From Thermomicrobiales bacterium (lineage in GTDB: Bacteria > Chloroflexota > Chloroflexia > Thermomicrobiales > UBA6265), in assembly GCA_025937615.1 (NCBI GenBank), contig JAICRA010000026.1:1-10150 (forward strand): 10,150 bases of DNA. Direction: 5' to 3'. The translations under genes were made by a program, and so were the position numbers. Shown in pieces: positions 6,531 through 10,150 of the stretch (within the stretch, counting starts at the first letter, position 1; each line of letters starts with the position of its first letter). The notes beneath the pieces are model-generated. The model was not told where the DNA came from. It saw only the letters and a list, made by a program, of their open reading frames with translations, and ran no database searches.

Positions 6531-7679
6531 ATGAGAACCATTACCGTCGGTCGCGTCCACGACATCGACATCCGATTGCACCCGACCTTCGCCCTCGTTT
6601 TCTTGTGGGTGCTGATCGACTGGCGCCGTATCGGGGCTGGGGTCGGCATGCCGGCCATCATTTTCACCCTCATTCTGGTCATCCTTATCTTCGCGTGTGT
6701 TCTCTTGCATGAGTTTGGCCACGCGTTCATGGCTCGCCAGCACGGCGTTCGTGTCCACGATGTATCGCTCTCGGCTGTCGGCGGAGTCGCACGCATGGAG
6801 CAACTCCCTGCGGAGCCGCGTGCCGAGGTGCTCATCGCAATGGCCGGCCCGGCGGCCAATTTCGCACTGGTCGTCGCTCTGGCGCCGGTCGTACTTCTGA
6901 TCGGAGTCATCAGCGGCTTTTCGTCTGTCGAAGACTATGCCTCGACGGTTTTCCACCCATCGCTTGCTGGCCTAGCCACGACCTTACTCTACGCAAACGT
7001 GCTGATCATCGTCTTCAATCTCATGCCGGCCTTCCCGATGGATGGCGGCCGGGTCTTTCGTGCGGGGCTGACCACAATATTTGGACGCGAAGCTGGAACT
7101 CGCGTTGCGGTACTCGTGGGCGAGGCGTTTGCCGGCCTCCTTCTCCTTTTCAGCCTCTTCGTCGCGCAGAGCGTAATTCTCGTCCTACTCTCAGCGTTCG
7201 TCATGATCGTGGCCTACGCCGAAGATCGCGCCGTCCGTGTAGAAAGCGCGATGCGTCGCATGCGCGTCGGGCAGTTTGCTCTCTGGGATATGGGTGGGAT
7301 TGCTCCCGAGCAACCGCTTGCCAGTGCCCTCAGGGGCGGGTTGCGGGATATCGCGGTAACCAAAGACGGCCGGGTAGTCGGAATGCTGTGGCGGAATCAG
7401 TTGCTCACGGAACTGAGCAAATCCCCAAACGGGCGAACGGTTGCGGAGGCGATGGAACGGAATCCGGTCACCGTGGACGCCGATATGCCGCTTCACGATG
7501 TCCAGCGGCTCATGGACGAGGAGAACCGGTGGGCTGTTCCGGTCCTGGAAGCCGGAATGTACCGCGGCATCTTTACCGGAGATCGTTTCCTTCACATCTA
7601 TCGCCAGCTCTCTCCAGATCCGGCGCGATCAATGCGGGAGCTGCTGGATCGCCGCCCGCTTGCTCGACTGCGGGCCTAA
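6531..7679 (+). CDS. Site-2 protease (M50 family) with C-terminal CBS domain pair
   Basis: This 382-residue intramembrane zinc protease belongs to the M50B group that carries CBS domains (SpoIVFB-like group). From ATG 6531, residues 10-30 form the first membrane segment and HEFGH at 60-64 supplies two zinc ligands and the catalytic glutamate. MAGPAANF (104-111) and NLMPAFPMDGG (163-173) follow, with D171 as the third ligand. Further hydrophobic segments lie around 42-60, 112-128, 146-168 and 192-229. The cytosolic tail (about 240-365) forms two CBS repeats, the second beginning RTVAEAMERNPVTV (302-315); such pairs usually bind adenine nucleotides and regulate the protease. Substrates in this family include anti-sigma factors and signal proteins; none is nearby. 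A TTG just upstream at 6528 is possible but the ATG is preferred. No Shine-Dalgarno sequence is visible. Confidence 0.92.
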   Translation: MRTITVGRVHDIDIRLHPTFALVFLWVLIDWRRIGAGVGMPAIIFTLILVILIFACVLLHEFGHAFMARQHGVRVHDVSLSAVGGVARMEQLPAEPRAEVLIAMAGPAANFALVVALAPVVLLIGVISGFSSVEDYASTVFHPSLAGLATTLLYANVLIIVFNLMPAFPMDGGRVFRAGLTTIFGREAGTRVAVLVGEAFAGLLLLFSLFVAQSVILVLLSAFVMIVAYAEDRAVRVESAMRRMRVGQFALWDMGGIAPEQPLASALRGGLRDIAVTKDGRVVGMLWRNQLLTELSKSPNGRTVAEAMERNPVTVDADMPLHDVQRLMDEENRWAVPVLEAGMYRGIFTGDRFLHIYRQLSPDPARSMRELLDRRPLARLRA

Positions 7680-7683
7680 CATA

Positions 7684-7698
7684 CGCGGATGCACCGCG
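7684..7698 (+). other. Short GC hairpin after the site-2 protease gene
   Basis: CGCGG, loop ATGCA, CCGCG form a perfect five-base stem five bases after the protease stop codon. No T-run follows, so it is not a standard intrinsic terminator; it might stabilise the message end or mean nothing. The rest of the 126-base gap holds the promoter described next and a CCCGCGGG palindrome near 7708-7715. Confidence 0.2.
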
Positions 7699-7720
7699 CA
7701 CTCGAATCCCGCGGGTTGCC

Positions 7721-7749
7721 TTGATTGGATCCGTGCGGGGCAGTACGAT
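7721..7749 (+). promoter_or_regulatory. Sigma-70 type promoter of the Rrf2-desulfurase unit
   Basis: TTGATT (7721-7726) and TACGAT (7744-7749) are spaced by exactly 17 bases and each matches four of six consensus bases. Transcription would start near 7756, giving a leader of about 50 bases before the regulator start at 7806. It is the best promoter-like sequence in the window. Autoregulation by the Rrf2 protein would be expected to act here, but I see no recognisable IscR-type operator; TGTG-CATA-CACA at 7776-7787 is a small symmetric element downstream of it. Confidence 0.5.
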
Positions 7750-7805
7750 CACCACCTTACGGGCCACCCTCCCTTTGTGCATACACAGGCACACGCAGGA
7801 CGGCC

Positions 7806-8276
7806 ATGAAAGTATCTTCTCGAGGCGAATATGGCGTCCGGGCAATGGTCGCCCTGGCCAAGAACTACGGCCATGGCCCGATGTCGATCGCGGCCGTCTC
7901 CAAAGCGTCTTCGGTCCCGATGCCGTATCTGGAGCAACTGATCGGACCATTGCGCCGTGCCGGTCTGGTGCAGAGCACACGCGGCGCCCGCGGTGGATAT
8001 CAGCTCACGCGCGATCCGTACGAGGTCCGAGTGGGAGAAGTCTATCGGGTCATGGAGGGCCCGGTTGCCCCCATGGAGTGTGTCTCAGAGGATCTTTCGG
8101 AACAAACTTGCCCGTTGATTCCAGGGTGCGAGACACGACCGGTATGGCTTCAGATGCGTGACGCCATTGTCAAAACGTTGGACTCGACGACTCTTGGCGA
8201 TTTGATCAGTCAGTCGCCAAGAGCCGCCGCTAGCCAACAGGGCATCAGTAATAAGCAGTCGACTGCTCTCGGTTAG
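7806..8276 (+). CDS. Rrf2/IscR family transcriptional regulator
   Basis: This 156-residue protein is a winged-helix regulator of the Rrf2 family. Residues 1-60 form the helix-turn-helix, beginning MKVSSRGEYGVRAMVALA as in IscR-like proteins, with the recognition segment around SSVPMPYLEQLI (35-46) and the wing RGARGGYQLTR (59-69). Three cysteines, C92, C102 and C108, lie in the region that holds a 2Fe-2S cluster in IscR (C92, C98, C104), though the first spacing is nine residues instead of five. The tail after about 135 is a polar, probably disordered extension. It sits 89 bases before an IscS-type desulfurase, which fits a repressor that measures cluster supply, as in isc operons. AGGA at 7797-7800, five bases before the ATG, supports the start. 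IscR is the closest known relative in role; a different iron-sulfur or redox sensor is possible. Confidence 0.92.
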   Translation: MKVSSRGEYGVRAMVALAKNYGHGPMSIAAVSKASSVPMPYLEQLIGPLRRAGLVQSTRGARGGYQLTRDPYEVRVGEVYRVMEGPVAPMECVSEDLSEQTCPLIPGCETRPVWLQMRDAIVKTLDSTTLGDLISQSPRAAASQQGISNKQSTALG

Positions 8277-8365
8277 TCCAGGTCTAGATCCCGATCCGGC
8301 CCGCAACGGAATGGCATGTGGCGCCCGGGTCTCAACGAGCGCATCGCAGAATCCGGCGAAATTCC

Positions 8366-9553
8366 ATGGACGACTTCATCTATCTCGATCACGCGGCGAC
8401 CACCCCGCTCGACTCCGAGGTCCTGGCCGGGATGCTCCCGTACTTCACGGAGCGATACGGAAACCCCTCGAGCATCTATCGGCTCGGCCAGGAGTCACGC
8501 GCCGCGATCGATCAGGCCCGTAGCGCCTGTGCTCGCGTCCTGGGGTGCGATTCAGGGGAGATCATTTTCACCAGCGGGGCCACCGAGAGTGATAACCTCG
8601 CCTTGCGGTGTGTCGTCTGGGCAGCCAAGCTTGCTCTCCTCGAAAGTGACACACGACCGCACATAGTCACCACGTCCATCGAACACCACGCCGTGCTGCA
8701 CACTGCGCATGCACTGGAGCGCGAGGGGTTCGCCGCGACGTATGTGGCACCGGATAGCCGTGGTCTCATTGATCCCGGGGCCGTCGCCGCCGCCGTGCGC
8801 CCAGAGACGTGCTTGATCTCGGTCATGTATGCGAACAACGAGTCAGGAGCGATCCAGCCAGTCCAGGAGATTTCCGCGGTTGCTCGCGACCGCGGTATCC
8901 CGCTCCATACCGATGCAGTGCAAGCAGCGGGCACGCTGCCGCTGAACGTCGATTATCTCGGCGTCGACTTACTGTCGCTCTCGGCTCACAAGTTCTACGG
9001 ACCGAAGGGAGTCGGCCTGCTCTACGCACGTCGTGGTACGTCTCTCGAATTTCAGCAGAGAGGTGGTGGTCAGGAGCAGGGTCGGCGCGGCGGAACGGAG
9101 AATGTGCCGGGTGTTGTCGGGCTCGGCTTGGCCCTGGAGCGTGCAGACGGGTGGCGGACTGCCTACGCCGATCGTTGTGCGCGGTTGCGGGACCGGCTCG
9201 CTGACGGTCTCTTTGCGGCGATCCCCGAGGCTTCGCTCAATGGCCCGTCCAAGCCCTGGCTCCGACTCCCGAACAATCTCAATCTGACCATTCCCGGCAT
9301 TCAAGGTGAGACGCTGCTTCTCAGCCTGGACGTTCTCGGAGTTGCGGCCTCTGCCGGATCGGCATGCACGACCGGAAATACCGAGCCGAGCCACGTCCTT
9401 CGGGCAATGGGGATGTCGGCTGACGACTGCCAGTCAGCCCTACGGTTCACGGTTGGCCGGTCGAACACTGAAGGACAAATCGACGACGCCATCGAAGCGG
9501 TGGTGTCATCGGTTAGCCGAGCGCGCGCACTTGCCGGAATCGTCGCGGTCTAG
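8366..9553 (+). CDS. iscS: Cysteine desulfurase, IscS/NifS type
   Basis: This 395-residue PLP enzyme (from ATG 8366) takes sulfur from cysteine as a persulfide for iron-sulfur cluster and thio-cofactor synthesis. Visible sites are the N-terminal YLDHAATTP (6-14), FTSGATESDNLA (68-79), the PLP-stacking H107 in IEHHAVLH, D183 and Q186 in HTDAVQ (181-186), the PLP lysine K209 in SAHKFYGPKG (206-215), GGTENVPG (242-249), and the active C334 in SAGSACTTG. The spacing from C334 to EPS matches the longer loop of the IscS/NifS group rather than SufS. An in-frame GTG at 8318 would add 16 residues of unlikely sequence, so ATG is preferred. It follows the Rrf2 gene and is probably co-transcribed. No IscU, NifU-like or mnmA gene lies in the window; the next gene is convergent. 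Confidence 0.95.
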   Translation: MDDFIYLDHAATTPLDSEVLAGMLPYFTERYGNPSSIYRLGQESRAAIDQARSACARVLGCDSGEIIFTSGATESDNLALRCVVWAAKLALLESDTRPHIVTTSIEHHAVLHTAHALEREGFAATYVAPDSRGLIDPGAVAAAVRPETCLISVMYANNESGAIQPVQEISAVARDRGIPLHTDAVQAAGTLPLNVDYLGVDLLSLSAHKFYGPKGVGLLYARRGTSLEFQQRGGGQEQGRRGGTENVPGVVGLGLALERADGWRTAYADRCARLRDRLADGLFAAIPEASLNGPSKPWLRLPNNLNLTIPGIQGETLLLSLDVLGVAASAGSACTTGNTEPSHVLRAMGMSADDCQSALRFTVGRSNTEGQIDDAIEAVVSSVSRARALAGIVAV

Positions 9554-10150
9554 CTTGGTTCGGCGGGGTCAGAAGCGCCGGGAGTCTCACCGGGCGCAGA
9601 TCCCCGAAACTGCTCGAATGCCCGCTGGGACCCGTCGGCCACTATCTCGGCAAGCGGCGGCAGATCGGCAAGGGACCGCAACCCGAACTGCCTGAGAAAC
9701 TCGAGCGAGGTCACGTACTGGTGCGGGTTGCCGACCGTGGGGAGCCTCCCGGCGACTTCGATCAGACCGCGGGCGTACAGCGTGGCAAGGACCCCGGAAC
9801 AATCAACGCCCCGTAGCGCTTCAATCTCGGCCCTCGTTACCGGTTGCCGATACGCGATTAGCGCCAGCGTCTCGAGCGCTGCCCCAGAGAGCCGTGCCTC
9901 TCGGTCTAGGCCGAGGAACCGGCGCACATATGATGCGAATCGGGGGGCAGAGGAGATGTGCGCCGTACCCCGGTGCCGAATGACAACCCAGCCGCGCGAG
10001 GGATTGTCGTTCAGCGTGGAGAGCGCATCTTCGACCGCGGAAACCGTAACACCAGCCGCCGCGGCGAGGTCACGAAGATCTGCTGGCTCGGGAGACACAA
10101 GCAGCAACGCTTCGAGCAGCGCGGGCAGCTCGCCATGATCGATGCCGACC
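9550..10150 (-). CDS. scpB: Segregation and condensation protein B, 5' end outside the window
   Basis: ScpB is the winged-helix partner of ScpA that helps the SMC complex condense and segregate chromosomes. The visible 199 codons include the N-terminal helix HGELPALLEALLLVSPEPADL near the right edge, then LSGAALETLALIAYRQPVTRAEIEALRGV as the hallmark segment (written here in two parts: LSGAALETLALIAYR and QPVTRAEIEALRGVD), a second winged helix with GVLATLYARGLIEVAGR, and FLRQFGLRSLADLPPL near the end. The frame stays open through 10150 with no start codon in that part, and the helix before the TTG at 10107 belongs to the family pattern, so the gene begins beyond the window and only its start is missing. 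scpA would be expected further upstream. The C-terminus is a short acidic, proline/serine-rich tail. Its stop codon shares CTAG with the stop of the convergent desulfurase gene. Confidence 0.94.
   Translation of the reverse strand, partial: VGIDHGELPALLEALLLVSPEPADLRDLAAAAGVTVSAVEDALSTLNDNPSRGWVVIRHRGTAHISSAPRFASYVRRFLGLDREARLSGAALETLALIAYRQPVTRAEIEALRGVDCSGVLATLYARGLIEVAGRLPTVGNPHQYVTSLEFLRQFGLRSLADLPPLAEIVADGSQRAFEQFRGSAPGETPGASDPAEPS

Noticed and set aside
6369..6956. A 195-residue minus-strand frame across the divergent region and the protease start
   Set aside because: It is opposite the M50 protease, the sequence is highly charged and low in hydrophobic residues, and it has no known domain. 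Coding there would also cover both proposed promoters.
7684..7715. Intrinsic terminator after the site-2 protease gene
   Set aside because: The stem has only five base pairs and no T-run follows it or the nearby CCCGCGGG palindrome.
7388..8161. A 257-residue plus-strand frame across the protease end and the regulator
   Set aside because: It overlaps two well-supported genes in another frame and shows no family features.
1..10150. Mobile elements, CRISPR arrays, toxin-antitoxin pairs, defence genes, tRNA or rRNA
   Set aside because: No transposase or integrase motif, no regularly spaced repeats and no tRNA-like cloverleaf were recognised; all long frames with protein-like sequence are housekeeping genes.

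Overview
The window is GC-rich, densely packed bacterial chromosome made of housekeeping genes. The gene set, the proline/arginine-rich protein style, and the pairing of an SH3b anchor protein with a CBS-tailed site-2 protease suggest a Chloroflexota bacterium, perhaps of the Thermomicrobia/Sphaerobacter type. That placement is inferred from protein style only; no rRNA or other marker is present. I see no phage, insertion sequence, CRISPR array, tRNA or rRNA.

Layout. From about 6320 down to 1 there is one minus-strand run of eight genes, read right to left: a membrane-anchored SH3b protein, prephenate dehydrogenase (tyrA), a small two-helix membrane protein, a Nudix-fold protein, uvrB, aroQ, an M24 (Xaa-Pro) peptidase, and the first 19 codons of elongation factor P (efp). 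Two junctions are 4-base ATGA stop/start overlaps and the other gaps are 15 to 77 bases, so the run is probably one operon or two overlapping ones. The order aroQ, M24 peptidase, efp is the same as the yqhS-yqhT-efp order of Bacillus. The operon joins aromatic amino-acid synthesis (tyrA, aroQ), DNA repair (uvrB), peptide turnover and translation (efp).

Between 6320 and 6530 is a 211-base divergent control region. It carries a perfect 11-bp inverted repeat whose arms lie just upstream of the two proposed outward-facing promoters. To its right, on the plus strand, lie a rhomboid-like-topology M50 site-2 protease with a C-terminal CBS pair, an Rrf2/IscR-type regulator carrying three cysteines, and an IscS/NifS cysteine desulfurase. 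The regulator has its own promoter-like sequence at 7721-7749. The Rrf2-desulfurase pair is a classic iron-sulfur supply unit in which the regulator probably senses cluster status.

At the right edge the minus-strand scpB (chromosome segregation) converges on the desulfurase. The two stop codons share one CTAG, and scpB runs off the window at its 5' end.

The most unusual points are: the Nudix-fold protein has lost most of the metal-binding Nudix-box residues; the divergent region has the symmetric repeat; tyrA has Phe where the family usually has a second His in its SHLPH motif; and the desulfurase has no scaffold gene next to it. I do not see a previously undescribed multi-gene system here; most of the window is conventional.
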